Part shown: positions 9,100-17,424 of the stretch, piece by piece
Position numbering within the stretch: position 1 is the stretch's first letter
How the letters are laid out: every line of letters begins with the position of its first letter
Assembly (NCBI RefSeq): GCF_018403225.1
Contig: NZ_BOSG01000003.1
Span: 372,001 to 436,000 of the forward strand
Source of the DNA: Paenibacillus sp. J23TS9
GTDB taxonomy: Bacteria; Bacillota; Bacilli; Paenibacillales; Paenibacillaceae
Direction of reading: 5' to 3'
Length of the DNA stretch: 64,000 nt
The notes under the pieces: model-generated
Told to the model about the DNA's origin: nothing
Seen by the model: the letters and a program-made list of their open reading frames with translations, nothing else
The model's database searches: none
Made by a program: the position numbers and the translations under genes

Positions 9100-9195
9100 G
9101 GGGAGACAGGCAGGATTTGAGCCGGGGACAAATGCTGCAGGCATCTTGCCTATTTTCCGCACTACGCACAACTGTCCTGTATCAAGGGCCTCCCC
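9100..9195. ncRNA. Possible structured RNA / leader element
   Basis: The ends GGGGAG (9100-9105) and CTCCCC (9190-9195) pair, extended by ACAGG (9106-9110) with CCTGT (9176-9180). Inside lie two small hairpins: ATTTG/CAAAT (9115-9133) and AGGCA/TGCCT (9139-9151). On the minus strand it would be in the 5' leader of rlmN. It does not match any riboswitch consensus I know. One strand superficially resembles a tRNA 3' half but the T-stem does not pair. Confidence 0.35.
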
Positions 9196-9490
9196 ATTAT
9201 ATAATGATCCAAAAAGAGGATATCCCGTAAAGGGTATAGATATGAAAAATGCCTGTTATAGATTCCATGTTATAAACCATGAGCATCACAGAATTATGCA
9301 TTTGGTTCATACTTTCGGGTTTTCGTAGCCGGATATCTCTATTATCCGAAAGCATATTTGACATACTATTTATATCCTACGGCATGGGATAGAGGCCAAG
9401 AAAACGCTGCTATATCAGGCAATTCCGCACTCCTATTTAACATATCAAAAATGACATATTTACGTTAAGGCATCGTGTCTCTACACTTTT

Positions 9491-9504
9491 TGTAAACGCT
9501 AACA
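9491..9504 (+). promoter_or_regulatory. Catabolite responsive element (cre) candidate
   Basis: TGTAAACGCTAACA fits the Bacillus cre consensus TGWAARCGYTWNCW at every position. It lies 150 bases before the sugar-binding lipoprotein gene, so CcpA control of that gene is likely. Confidence 0.75.
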
Positions 9505-9653
9505 TTTATTCGGGCTCAGCAGCTGACATCCTAAGGCTTTCTACAACAGAGCTCCCGCGTAGGCGAAGAATTTAGGCTTTAGCTCATTTCAAAGGGGGGA
9601 AAGTCTCATTCACGCTAAAGTCGGCTCACAACGATAACAGGAGGAATCATCTG

Positions 9654-11267
9654 ATGAGAAAATACTTAAAACCGTGGGCAATGATCCTATGCGTGTCCAT
9701 GTTCGCCTCACTCTTGGCGGCATGCGGTTCCAGTTCCAAAGATGCCAGCGACGGCGGACAAGCGTCCAAAACGGCGGAAAACGTACTTAAAGAAGGCTTC
9801 CCGATCGTTGAAAAACCGATTACACTGTCTGTGTTCGCGCCTGATGTAGGCAGTGCGAAATGGGATACGATGCAGGTATTCAAAGATATGGAGAAACGCT
9901 CGAACATCAAGCTGACCTTCCAGACGGTTCCCGTGGACAGTTTCGAAACGAAGAAGAATCTGATCTTTGCGAGCGGCGATCTACCGGATATTTTCTATGC
10001 AGCCAGCCTGACCCCAGCCGAACAGGTAACCTACGGCAGCCAGGGCACGCTCATTCCACTGGAAAAGCTGATTGACGAGTATGCGCCTAATATCAAAAAA
10101 CTGTTAGATGAGAATCCGGAGGTCAGAAAGTCCATCACGACTCCGGACGGACATATTTACGCCCTGCCTTATGTTGATAAGGGCGCGGTATGGTATAAGA
10201 GCCCGCTTTACTATAATGGAAGTTTCCTTAAAAAGCTGGGCGTAACCAAGCTCCCGGAAACGCCGGATGAGCTGTATGACTACCTGAAACGGGTGAAGAC
10301 CGAGGATCCGAACGGCAACGGCAAGGCGGATGAAATCCCGCTGACATCGACCAAGCTGAAGGATATTCGCGTGCAGATGCTCGGATTCTGGGGTATTTAT
10401 GATGAGGTGTATTATGCCGACAAGCAGGGGAAAGTGCATTATACCCCGCAGGAGGAAGGATACAAAGAATATCTTACCTTCCTCAACCGGCTGTGGACGG
10501 ATAATTTGCTCGATCATGAAACCTTCTCCCAAACCGATGAACAGAAAAAGGCCAAGGGGAAAAGCAATCAGGTAGCCCTGTTTAACGACTGGCTTCCGTA
10601 TTTTATGCTGGGCGGGGAACCGAATACCGCCAATCCAGTCATGGCGCCGCTGAAAACTGGCTTCCCGGATTCGCCGGTTGCCGCAAAGTCCTCTGGCATT
10701 TCCAAGAACGGCACCTTCGCGATCTCCGGCACGAATCCTGCACCGGAAGCAACGATGCGCTGGGTCGATTACCAATATGACTATGAAGGATCCACTTTGT
10801 TCAATCAAGGGCCGGAAAATCTGCTTTGGAAATATAAGGACAAAGAAAATCATGTGAAAGAATGGCTGCCTGTTCCGGACGGAGGCGACCGTGAGAACTA
10901 TCGCGGCAAGATTACCCCGAACTATGGAATCACGACGCCTGGCGTCAGCCTGCCGGAAGTGTCGAAGGGCTTGAGAAGCGATATTGACGAATGGGCCGAA
11001 AAGGAAAACCAGGAGAAGATCATTCCTTATGCCAAGGTGCCGTATCCGAATGTGTTCCTGACAGAAGCGGAACAATCCGAGGTTACATCGCTGCTCTCCG
11101 ATCTGAACAATTATGTTGAACAGATGGAAGCTAAATTTGTTACGGGTCAGGAACCGATGTCAGGCTGGGATAAATACAAAGCCCAGGTGAAGAAGATGGG
11201 CAGCGACCGGATCGTCGAGATCTATCAGGCTGCATATGACCGCTGGGATCAACAAGGGAGCAAATAA
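9654..11267 (+). CDS. Extracellular solute-binding lipoprotein (family 1, LplA/YtcQ type)
   Basis: 537 residues with a lipoprotein signal peptide; the lipobox LAAC places the lipidated cysteine at residue 24. The mature part has the size and layout of large oligosaccharide-binding proteins of Paenibacillus, including DPNGNGKADEIP near residue 220, a calcium-loop-like motif common in this group. AGGAGG lies 9 bases before the ATG. No permease or histidine-kinase genes adjoin it, so it is an orphan that must borrow an ABC permease encoded elsewhere. The cre site upstream suggests repression by preferred sugars. The ligand is unknown. Confidence 0.88.
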   Translation: MRKYLKPWAMILCVSMFASLLAACGSSSKDASDGGQASKTAENVLKEGFPIVEKPITLSVFAPDVGSAKWDTMQVFKDMEKRSNIKLTFQTVPVDSFETKKNLIFASGDLPDIFYAASLTPAEQVTYGSQGTLIPLEKLIDEYAPNIKKLLDENPEVRKSITTPDGHIYALPYVDKGAVWYKSPLYYNGSFLKKLGVTKLPETPDELYDYLKRVKTEDPNGNGKADEIPLTSTKLKDIRVQMLGFWGIYDEVYYADKQGKVHYTPQEEGYKEYLTFLNRLWTDNLLDHETFSQTDEQKKAKGKSNQVALFNDWLPYFMLGGEPNTANPVMAPLKTGFPDSPVAAKSSGISKNGTFAISGTNPAPEATMRWVDYQYDYEGSTLFNQGPENLLWKYKDKENHVKEWLPVPDGGDRENYRGKITPNYGITTPGVSLPEVSKGLRSDIDEWAEKENQEKIIPYAKVPYPNVFLTEAEQSEVTSLLSDLNNYVEQMEAKFVTGQEPMSGWDKYKAQVKKMGSDRIVEIYQAAYDRWDQQGSK

Positions 11268-11369
11268 TAAGCCCCTAATTCATGAATGTGTCCAAAGATG
11301 AATGAGGGCAAGTCTCTTGTAAGATAGCAAAATTCACCTCTTCCCGATTCATGGGCTGACAAGGATTAC

Positions 11370-11427
11370 AAAGAAACCGTTCCTTTAGAAATAGTAGTGG
11401 ACCTACGTTTCTAAGAACGGTTTCTTT
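11370..11427 (+). terminator. Long hairpin terminator after the solute-binding protein
   Basis: AAAGAAACCGTTC pairs with GAACGGTTTCTTT, and an inner TTAGAAA/TTTCTAA extends the stem around a GTAG/CTAC tip. It lies 100 bases after the stop codon, between convergent genes. Confidence 0.85.
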
Positions 11428-11524
11428 CGTATTGTATAGGGTTAAGCGGGACTAGGCGTCGTGGATGAAGACATACCGGAAAAGCAGCATTGGCTGTCCG
11501 CTGGTGTTTCTTTTCGGGTTGTCG

Positions 11525-12064
11525 TTACAGCGACAACTCCGCCAAAAAGCTCTCTATACGCTCCTTCTGGCGCAGATGATGACGGTAATGCATTTCAACC
11601 AGCATAAACCATTCGGCTGCATTCAAAGCGCCAAAGCCCGGATGGATAAGCTTGTTCTGTTTGGGAGCGGCCTCCACCACCTGTCCGGCTTTCTTCATCT
11701 CGGCTACAACGCTAAGAAGCCCTTCTCGGATCTGCTCCTTACTGTCAGGCTGGCTGGGTGTATATGCCGGGGATGGCGGAACGTGAATCCTTATCGGTGG
11801 AAATTCATTGTTCATGTATGCGGCCTCCCCTCTCTCGGATTTCTTTCCTTCCGTTAGCACATCCTCAGCTGAAGAGGCGCAGGCGCGGACGTTCCGTAAA
11901 TGCAAATACAAGGAAGCGTTAATCAAGTGCATGTACATTTGTCCGAGCGACCATTCATCCTCGCCCGGTTTTCGAGTTAAATCCTCCATGCTGAAGCGCT
12001 CCAGCTCTTTCAGGTAATACTGTGTTAAGCCTTCAAGCTTCTGTATCGTTTCTTGCGTATTCAT
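11525..12064 (-). CDS. DinB-like (DinB_2) four-helix protein
   Basis: About 179 residues. The pattern WSLGQMYMHLINAS near the N-terminus and a second histidine cluster HYRHHLRQKERI at the C-terminus are typical of the DinB/YfiT superfamily, in which three histidines bind a divalent metal. Members include bacillithiol- and mycothiol-dependent transferases. An alternative TTG start lies two codons upstream (12070); AAGGAG is spaced poorly for both. It follows the WYL regulator gene, separated from it by a terminator, so it is probably transcribed separately or by read-through. Confidence 0.8.
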   Translation of the reverse strand: MNTQETIQKLEGLTQYYLKELERFSMEDLTRKPGEDEWSLGQMYMHLINASLYLHLRNVRACASSAEDVLTEGKKSERGEAAYMNNEFPPIRIHVPPSPAYTPSQPDSKEQIREGLLSVVAEMKKAGQVVEAAPKQNKLIHPGFGALNAAEWFMLVEMHYRHHLRQKERIESFLAELSL

Positions 12065-12107
12065 CTCCAAATCACTCCTTGAACTTGATCTTGAGATAAA
12101 TATACAA

Positions 12108-12141
12108 AAACGCTACTGACAGCATTATGTCAGTAGCGTTT
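12108..12141 (-). terminator. Terminator embedding the WYL regulator stop codon
   Basis: A perfect 14-base-pair stem (AAACGCTACTGACA paired with its complement) with a six-base loop spans the stop codon of the regulator at 12130-12132. Confidence 0.85.
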
Positions 12142-13077
12142 CAGAAGCTTTTCGGCTTCTTCAATGACCCGTGTGCGCAAGGACTCCGGCTCTTGAACTC
12201 TTATGCCGGATCCCCAACTGAGCACCCAGGACAGGATTTCTTCGATCTGCCGGACACGAAGCTTGATCCGTAGTCCTCCGGAATGCTCTTCCAAAGCATC
12301 GATATAGTAGTTATCCGACTCTCTAATCCGGTCCGCGATGCTGATATCAGCAAGAAGGATGATCTCAAGTCCGCGATCATCCGGCGGCTTATAATCCTCA
12401 AACTGAAATTCGGGAGGAAGCTCATACTCCACTTCAAGCTGCTCCAGCTCCGTCATCCGGGATAATCGAAAATGACGTATATCCTGCCGAAGCTCGCAGG
12501 CCGCAACCAGCATCCATGCCCCCTGTACATGAACAAGTCCATAAGGTGCCGCTACGCGAATACTTTCCCTTTTCCCATCCGGCCCCGACCGAGTTTTAAC
12601 ATACCGGAAGCCTACCTTTCGCCGCTCAAGCAAGGCTCGCCGCAATATCTCCAAGTTCATCCGCTCGTTCCGGCTGCTGGCTGATTCCCGGGCCGACAGC
12701 AGCCGCATGGTCCCTCGCACCTGCTCGGCTTCAATCCGTACCCGCTCTGGGAGTACAGTCTCGATTTTCGTCCGTGCTGACTCTGCATGGATTCCGTAAT
12801 TCGGCTCCAATTTCTTTTGCACAAATTCCGCTCCCAGCAGCAGTGTCACTGCCTCGCTGGCCGTAAAGCTGACCGGGGGCAGAAAGTACCCCTCCATCAG
12901 GGAATAGCCTTGGCCGGGGGCGCCCACAATTGGGACATTGGCTTCACTTAGCGCCTGCATATCCCGGTATATGGTGCGCACGCTGGTCTCAAACTGGGCG
13001 GCTAGCTCCTCGGCCCTTACTACTTTTCTGCCCTGCAGTTGAAGCACAATTGCTAATAAGCGGTCCGTCCGGTTCAT
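12130..13077 (-). CDS. HTH/WYL-domain transcriptional regulator (YafY/DeoR type)
   Basis: 315 residues. The N-terminal helix-turn-helix reads RAEELAAQFETSVRTIYRDMQAL, the DeoR-type recognition region of YafY-family proteins. The middle holds a WYL domain (RKVGFRY...APYGLVHVQGAWMLVA.CELRQDIRHFRLSRM), which senses a small ligand or nucleic acid, and the WCX C-terminal extension follows. It lies behind the SRPBCC and TetR genes on the same strand with short gaps. Its target genes are not evident; the neighbours are candidates. Confidence 0.9.
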   Translation of the reverse strand: MNRTDRLLAIVLQLQGRKVVRAEELAAQFETSVRTIYRDMQALSEANVPIVGAPGQGYSLMEGYFLPPVSFTASEAVTLLLGAEFVQKKLEPNYGIHAESARTKIETVLPERVRIEAEQVRGTMRLLSARESASSRNERMNLEILRRALLERRKVGFRYVKTRSGPDGKRESIRVAAPYGLVHVQGAWMLVAACELRQDIRHFRLSRMTELEQLEVEYELPPEFQFEDYKPPDDRGLEIILLADISIADRIRESDNYYIDALEEHSGGLRIKLRVRQIEEILSWVLSWGSGIRVQEPESLRTRVIEEAEKLLKRY

Positions 13078-13147
13078 CTGATCATCACTCCTCTAGCTGT
13101 AGACGCTTCTTTTCCTATTGATGCTGTGTATCATCATATTTCTCCTC

Positions 13148-13621
13148 TTATCTTCCCGGATTGTTATTGTCAGCCAGCTCTCTAAGTCTGTCCTGCACCT
13201 GTTCCCAGTACTCCTTCATTGTCTCTCTCGCATGCATATCTTCCAGCTTCTCTTGATGGATGCTAATAGTTGCCTTTCCCTGTGATGCCGGTAAAACACG
13301 GATTTGCAGCGTGGATGGATGTTTCCAGCCGATACGCTGCCATCTCATCCGCAGCTGCTCCATAGGCTTCACCACACGAAGCTCCCCCGTAATACCATTG
13401 GTGGCAGCAAATGACTGCCCCGGTTCCAGCACCAGGCTATCGATTTCACCTATCCACAGCTTCAGCCCTTCCGGAGAAATAAGCAGCGACCAGGCCTCCT
13501 GAGTGGATATGGTAAGTGTCCTCCTTACTCCAATTTGAAAGCCCGCAGCAGCAGACAGGCCAACCGGCTTTGCTGTATGTATTATCTCGGAAGTCTTGTT
13601 TTCACCATGCGATTGATTCAT
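13148..13621 (-). CDS. SRPBCC / AHSA1-like domain protein
   Basis: 157 residues. The core LTISTQEAWSLLISPEGLKLWIG and MRWQRIGWKHPSTLQIRVLP follow the START/AHSA1 helix-grip fold, which forms a hydrophobic ligand cavity. It follows the TetR gene with a 19-base gap, so it is probably co-transcribed and controlled by that regulator, as is usual for TetR-AHSA1 pairs. No catalytic residues are known for the family. Confidence 0.82.
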   Translation of the reverse strand: MNQSHGENKTSEIIHTAKPVGLSAAAGFQIGVRRTLTISTQEAWSLLISPEGLKLWIGEIDSLVLEPGQSFAATNGITGELRVVKPMEQLRMRWQRIGWKHPSTLQIRVLPASQGKATISIHQEKLEDMHARETMKEYWEQVQDRLRELADNNNPGR

Positions 13622-13640
13622 TAGAAACTCCGCCTCCTGA

Positions 13641-14222
13641 TTAGGGCGTTAGCGCCCTGACAAATAAATCCACGCTGCTCTCCTTAAATTCCTGCATCGT
13701 GATGCTCGTTATGGCCTCCGCTTGATGCAGATGGGTCATGAAAGCCCCATAGTTCATCCACATAAAGGTCATGGCCTGTGCTTCCGCATTCGTGGCAATC
13801 ATTTTACCCTGCTCCTGCATCGCTGTAAAATAATCCATCAGCATTTCCTTGAGCTGCCGCGGATGCTTTTGGGCTTTATGCATCACATCCGATAATTCGG
13901 CATCCTTCAGTACAATTAGAATCATCTTCCGGTTCTGGTTCATGATCTCATGATAACGATCCGCGAGAAGATACAAATCAGCCCGCAAATCCCAAACCAG
14001 CTTCTCCTGAAATACCTGAATCATATCCTCGGTATCATGAAAGCGGTCCACCGCTGCTTCAAGCAGTGAGCGCTTTGTCCCAAAGTGGCGGAAAAGCGTC
14101 ATCTCACTCAAGCCGGCAGCAGCGGCAATTTCCTTGGTCGACACGCCGTTGTAGCCCTTTTTTGCCATTAAATCAATTGCTGCCACCAGCAACCTGTCTT
14201 TATTATTCAGCTTTTGGTTCAT
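13641..14222 (-). CDS. TetR-family transcriptional repressor
   Basis: 193 residues. The HTH is in GVSTKEIAAAAGLSEMTLFRHFGTKRSLLEAAVDRF (about residues 25-60), a textbook TetR N-terminus; the rest is the helical ligand-binding domain. An 18-base perfect palindrome lies 30-47 bases before the start codon and is the obvious operator, so the gene likely represses itself and the downstream SRPBCC gene. The inducer is unknown. Confidence 0.93.
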   Translation of the reverse strand: MNQKLNNKDRLLVAAIDLMAKKGYNGVSTKEIAAAAGLSEMTLFRHFGTKRSLLEAAVDRFHDTEDMIQVFQEKLVWDLRADLYLLADRYHEIMNQNRKMILIVLKDAELSDVMHKAQKHPRQLKEMLMDYFTAMQEQGKMIATNAEAQAMTFMWMNYGAFMTHLHQAEAITSITMQEFKESSVDLFVRALTP

Positions 14223-14251
14223 CTATGCTCCATCCTCTTGTTCTCACCAGT

Positions 14252-14269
14252 TGTTAGTGCGCACTAACA
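14252..14269. promoter_or_regulatory. TetR operator candidate (perfect palindrome)
   Basis: TGTTAGTGCGCACTAACA is an 18-base perfect dyad placed 30 bases upstream of the TetR gene start, in the expected promoter position. Confidence 0.8.
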
Positions 14270-14332
14270 GCGTGATATTAGCATGTTACTCAAAATTTGT
14301 CAATATATGGATTTAATGAGATCATAATGGAC

Positions 14333-15301
14333 TTAGCTTCCTGAATGCTCTTGAACGACGCCCCACATATTCCCGTTTGGATCCATAAATTTAAGCACCC
14401 AGCCGAAATCCTCATTTTTGTAATGCGTAATTACGGCGCCGTTCTTTGCCAGGGAATCATGCATGGCGTGCACATCATCCGTGGCATACAAAAGCACCGG
14501 CATCGTTCCTCCATCGACTGTGAAATTCGCAGAGGTATCATCCGCAGTCTGCCACAGCATCAAAAGCGGTCCAGTTGGCAGCTCTAGAAATGCGCATTTT
14601 CCATAATTCTCTCTCAGCGCAAATCCTAAATTTTGATTGTACCAGGCAATGGATTCCTCCATGTTTTTGACCGGAATTTGCATATGGAAAAGGGATTTAA
14701 GCCTTGAGGTCACCTCTTTCTCAAACTTCTGCTCCTCCAGCCGGTTGTCTTCCAAAAAGTCATGGACCATATCATACAACTCCTCTTTTAATTTTTGCCG
14801 CGCTCTCCGCAAACGGCTCTCTACCGCACTCACCTTCAGATCCAGCATCTGAGCGATCTCCCTGGCGCTATAGCCTCCGATGTGATGCATTACAGTTACA
14901 ATGCGGTATTTTTCATCCAGCTCATGCAGCGCCTCACGTACCGCCGTTCTTGTGGAACGAACCTGGTAATCCTCCTCGAGGGACTGTAGTGACGGGAGTC
15001 CCCTTGCACACTCAAGAGGCTGAACCGGGTTCGGCTCTCCCCGCAGCTTATCCAGGCACACACGCCGTGCAATGGCGATAACCCAGGAAGAAAACTTATG
15101 AGGATCCCGTAGGCGCTCCAGCTTGTACCAGGCTTTAATCAGCGTCTCCTGCGCCACATCCTGTGCCAAATGAAAATCTCCCAGTATGCCATAAGCCGCG
15201 CCGTAGATCGCATTTGAATACAGCTTCACCAGCTCCCCAAACGCTTCCTGATCTCCACAACGCGCCTTTTCCACCCTTAAACGGTCCGCATTGCCATCCA
15301 C
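14333..15301 (-). CDS. ECF sigma factor fused to a C-terminal VOC (glyoxalase-fold) domain
   Basis: 322 residues from a GTG at 15301 with GAGGAG eight bases upstream; an in-frame ATG 17 codons earlier has no ribosome binding site. Sigma region 2 covers about residues 10-90 (AQDVAQETLIKAWYKL, FSSWVIAIARR) and region 4 about 110-170 (YSAREIAQMLDLKVSAVESRLRRARQKL). After a charged linker, residues 200-320 form one VOC module (MQIPVKNMEESIAWYNQNLGF ... KFMDPNGNMWGVVQ, shown in part). No anti-sigma gene is adjacent. C-terminal extensions regulate some ECF groups in place of an anti-sigma factor, so the VOC module may be a built-in sensor; that is inference. Confidence 0.85.
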   Translation of the reverse strand: MDGNADRLRVEKARCGDQEAFGELVKLYSNAIYGAAYGILGDFHLAQDVAQETLIKAWYKLERLRDPHKFSSWVIAIARRVCLDKLRGEPNPVQPLECARGLPSLQSLEEDYQVRSTRTAVREALHELDEKYRIVTVMHHIGGYSAREIAQMLDLKVSAVESRLRRARQKLKEELYDMVHDFLEDNRLEEQKFEKEVTSRLKSLFHMQIPVKNMEESIAWYNQNLGFALRENYGKCAFLELPTGPLLMLWQTADDTSANFTVDGGTMPVLLYATDDVHAMHDSLAKNGAVITHYKNEDFGWVLKFMDPNGNMWGVVQEHSGS

Positions 15302-15667
15302 TGTATCAGCTCCTCTGCTATATAGACGTAAATGGCATACAGTTCCAGTCATCCACCTTATAGATTTCTATGGATATGTATTTGTGAAATACCGTCCAAC
15401 TCCTTTTATTGATGCGAAAACTATTTTTAGCGTCAATCTGCAAATTGCCCCTTTCCTCCTTTTCCGATTGCATTCTGACCAGATGGGTAATAGTAGGCGA
15501 CGGGGGTGGATCGAACTTATTACGGTGTCTCCATAACTGGACTTCCAGCATTTTCAATATCAAAAAAACGAAAGTTTTTGTTTGATCCACACCGGTTGAG
15601 GTTATATAAATAACGTAGCAATAACATAGATTATTGCAAAAATACAAAATAAAGGGAGAGATTAATC
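15302..15667. other. Divergent intergenic region between ECF-VOC and KGG genes
   Basis: It holds the sigma-B-like promoter at 15580-15605 and, at its right end, the GGGAGAG ribosome binding site of the KGG gene. The rest shows no clear gene or repeat; open frames here have no homology that I can recognise. Confidence 0.6.
15580..15605 (+). promoter_or_regulatory. Sigma-B-like promoter candidate
   Basis: GTTTGA, a 14-base spacer and GGTTAT match the general-stress sigma consensus GTTTAA-N13-15-GGGTAT at five of six positions in each box. It lies 62 bases before a gene of the stress-induced KGG family. Whether this organism has a sigma-B-type factor cannot be seen here. Confidence 0.5.
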
Positions 15668-15856
15668 ATGGCAGACAAAATGTCCAGAGAAGAAGCAGGT
15701 CGTAAAGGCGGAGAAGCAACAGCACGTAATCATGACAAAGAATTCTATCAGGAAATCGGCGAAAAAGGCGGAGAAGCCACTTCCAAAAACCATGACAAGG
15801 ATTTTTACCGCGAGAACGGTAAAAAAGGCGGAGAAGCCCGAGGTAACAATAACTAA
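15668..15856 (+). CDS. KGG-repeat stress protein (GsiB/YciG-like)
   Basis: 62 residues, highly charged, with three repeats of the core KGGEA (residues about 13, 33 and 52) separated by RNHDKEFY-type spacers. This is the repeat of GsiB of Bacillus, a hydrophilin-like protein induced by glucose starvation and general stress. GGGAGAG lies 7 bases before the ATG. A sigma-B-like promoter precedes it and a strong terminator follows it, so it is monocistronic. Confidence 0.92.
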   Translation: MADKMSREEAGRKGGEATARNHDKEFYQEIGEKGGEATSKNHDKDFYRENGKKGGEARGNNN

Positions 15857-15886
15857 GTATGAGACTATGCCTTCATAAACTAGAAT

Positions 15887-15926
15887 AAAAAGCACGATTT
15901 CAATAGGTATTGAAATCGTGCTTTTT
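15887..15926. terminator. Bidirectional terminator
   Basis: A 19-base-pair perfect stem (AAAAAGCACGATTTCAATA and complement) with a two-base loop lies between the convergent KGG and permease genes. Confidence 0.9.
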
Positions 15927-15945
15927 TCTGTGGAGATTTGAAAAT

Positions 15946-17361
15946 TCAGATCAAAAACATGGCCACAATCGTTGTAACCGAAAGCCCGATGAGCACCGGC
16001 TTCAGATTGCGACGCGCCAGCTCGAACGGACTGACCCCGCAAATGGCAGCCGCCGGAATGAGAGCCCATGGAATGAGCGTGCCTCCCCCGACCCAAATCG
16101 CAGCAATTTGCCCGAGCGCCGTTAATGTCGCCGCCCCCGTATGTGTGGCAGCCGCAAACAACTGAGCAATAGAACCTGCAAGCGAAATGCCGGAGAATCC
16201 GGAGCCGTCCAGGCCTGTAATGGCACCTGTGATGGTCGAAGTCACTGCCCCGACCGCACCGTTCAGCGGTACACTGCCCGCCAGCGCCACCCCCAGGTCG
16301 TTCACGATTCCATGCGATGCCTCAGGTAATACTTTGCCGAACAGATCTGTAAACGCCGCATCGCCAAGATAGAAGAAGGCTGCGATTGGAATTACCGGGC
16401 CAAAAATTTTAAAGCCGAACACAAAGCCATCGATCAGATATGTCGTTATTTTCTCCAGGCCCTGATTTTTGTGGGCGAGTAAAGAAATGACAATCAGGAT
16501 GAGCACCGCTGTGCCGCCAACAAGTGCAGTTGCATCTCCGCCCTGGAGCTTCAGCACGAACATGGCCACTACATCCGCAAGAAAAAGCAGTAGTATGGCA
16601 AGCGCCAGCCCTTTTTTCACTTTGGATGGCAATATGACATTCTGTTCATCTTCCCCTCCATTTGCGGCGAGGACGTTCCCTGTGCTTTTGACCGTAACCA
16701 GACCGTCTCTCCAGGTTCCGTTCTTCATATCTTTACGCATCATCCAGAAAGCGATTACAGTTGTAACGAGTCCCATGACGATAACCAACGGCACGCTCGC
16801 TTCCATAACGCTTGTGACCGGAAGCCCTGCCGCATCAGCCGTCAGCTTGGGAGCCCCCTGGATAATATAATCACCGGATAGTGCGATACCGTGGCCAAAC
16901 AGGTTCATTGCCACCGCAGCCCCCAACGCGGGCAATCCGACCCGGATGGCAACCGGAAGCAGTACGGCACCGATCAATGCGACAGCCGGCGAAGGCCAGA
17001 AAAACCAGGATGTGACCATCATGATAATGCCGATACCCCAGAAGGCCAGTGCCGGTGTACGCAGAAAGCGCGTGAGCGGCGCGACCATGGCCTCGTTGAT
17101 GCCTGTGCGAATAAGCACGCGGCTCATCGCTACAATGATGGATATAATCATGATCGTGCCCATCAGCTCTTTTGTGGCATAAATAAAAGAGTTAAAGACA
17201 CCCGATATCGATCCGCTGACCGTACCCGTTGCCAAAATACCCAGCGCTAAAATCCCTGCTACGCAGATCATTGTCGTATCCCGCCGCTTGATCAGCAGTG
17301 CCATGATAAACACAATGAACGCCAGATACACATAATGAATTGCCGTTAAATGAATGACCAT
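15946..17361 (-). CDS. Multi-spanning permease (ion-transporter superfamily, GntP/DcuC-like)
   Basis: 471 residues with about 12 hydrophobic segments. Motif-like stretches include FWPSPAVALIGAVLLP, NLFGHGIALSGDYIIQGAPKLTADAAG and a C-terminal repeat-like region GLDGSGFSGISLAGSIAQLFAAATHTGAATL, an arrangement seen in organic-anion permeases of the GntP/CitMHS/DcuC group. I cannot name the substrate. The ribosome binding site is AAGGATGTGAG. The 5' region holds a pseudoknot-like element and a 13-base inverted repeat, suggesting regulation in the leader. Confidence 0.7.
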   Translation of the reverse strand: MVIHLTAIHYVYLAFIVFIMALLIKRRDTTMICVAGILALGILATGTVSGSISGVFNSFIYATKELMGTIMIISIIVAMSRVLIRTGINEAMVAPLTRFLRTPALAFWGIGIIMMVTSWFFWPSPAVALIGAVLLPVAIRVGLPALGAAVAMNLFGHGIALSGDYIIQGAPKLTADAAGLPVTSVMEASVPLVIVMGLVTTVIAFWMMRKDMKNGTWRDGLVTVKSTGNVLAANGGEDEQNVILPSKVKKGLALAILLLFLADVVAMFVLKLQGGDATALVGGTAVLILIVISLLAHKNQGLEKITTYLIDGFVFGFKIFGPVIPIAAFFYLGDAAFTDLFGKVLPEASHGIVNDLGVALAGSVPLNGAVGAVTSTITGAITGLDGSGFSGISLAGSIAQLFAAATHTGAATLTALGQIAAIWVGGGTLIPWALIPAAAICGVSPFELARRNLKPVLIGLSVTTIVAMFLI

Positions 17362-17424
17362 CTCTTGCTCACATCCTTCCCCAGCTGCAAAGTGGTGCTA
17401 TATGCTATGCAGGGGCCTGGGCAT

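Larger units (their letters stand above)
8994..9653. other. 660-base intergenic region between rlmN and the orphan lipoprotein gene
   Basis: It holds a structured element (9100-9195), three short imperfect dyads built on GGATATCC-like sequence (about 9218-9240, 9330-9352, 9385-9407), an A+T-rich stretch and a cre-like site (9491-9504). No credible coding sequence was found on either strand. Confidence 0.6.

Noticed and set aside
9100-9195. tRNA (possibly tRNA-Sec-like) on the minus strand
   Set aside because: An 8-base acceptor-like stem and CTCAAAT loop are present, but the T-stem does not pair, no clear anticodon arm is formed and no CCA follows.
10104-11075. Long open frame antisense to the solute-binding lipoprotein gene
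   Set aside because: It mirrors a well-supported gene, has no ribosome binding site and shows no family pattern.
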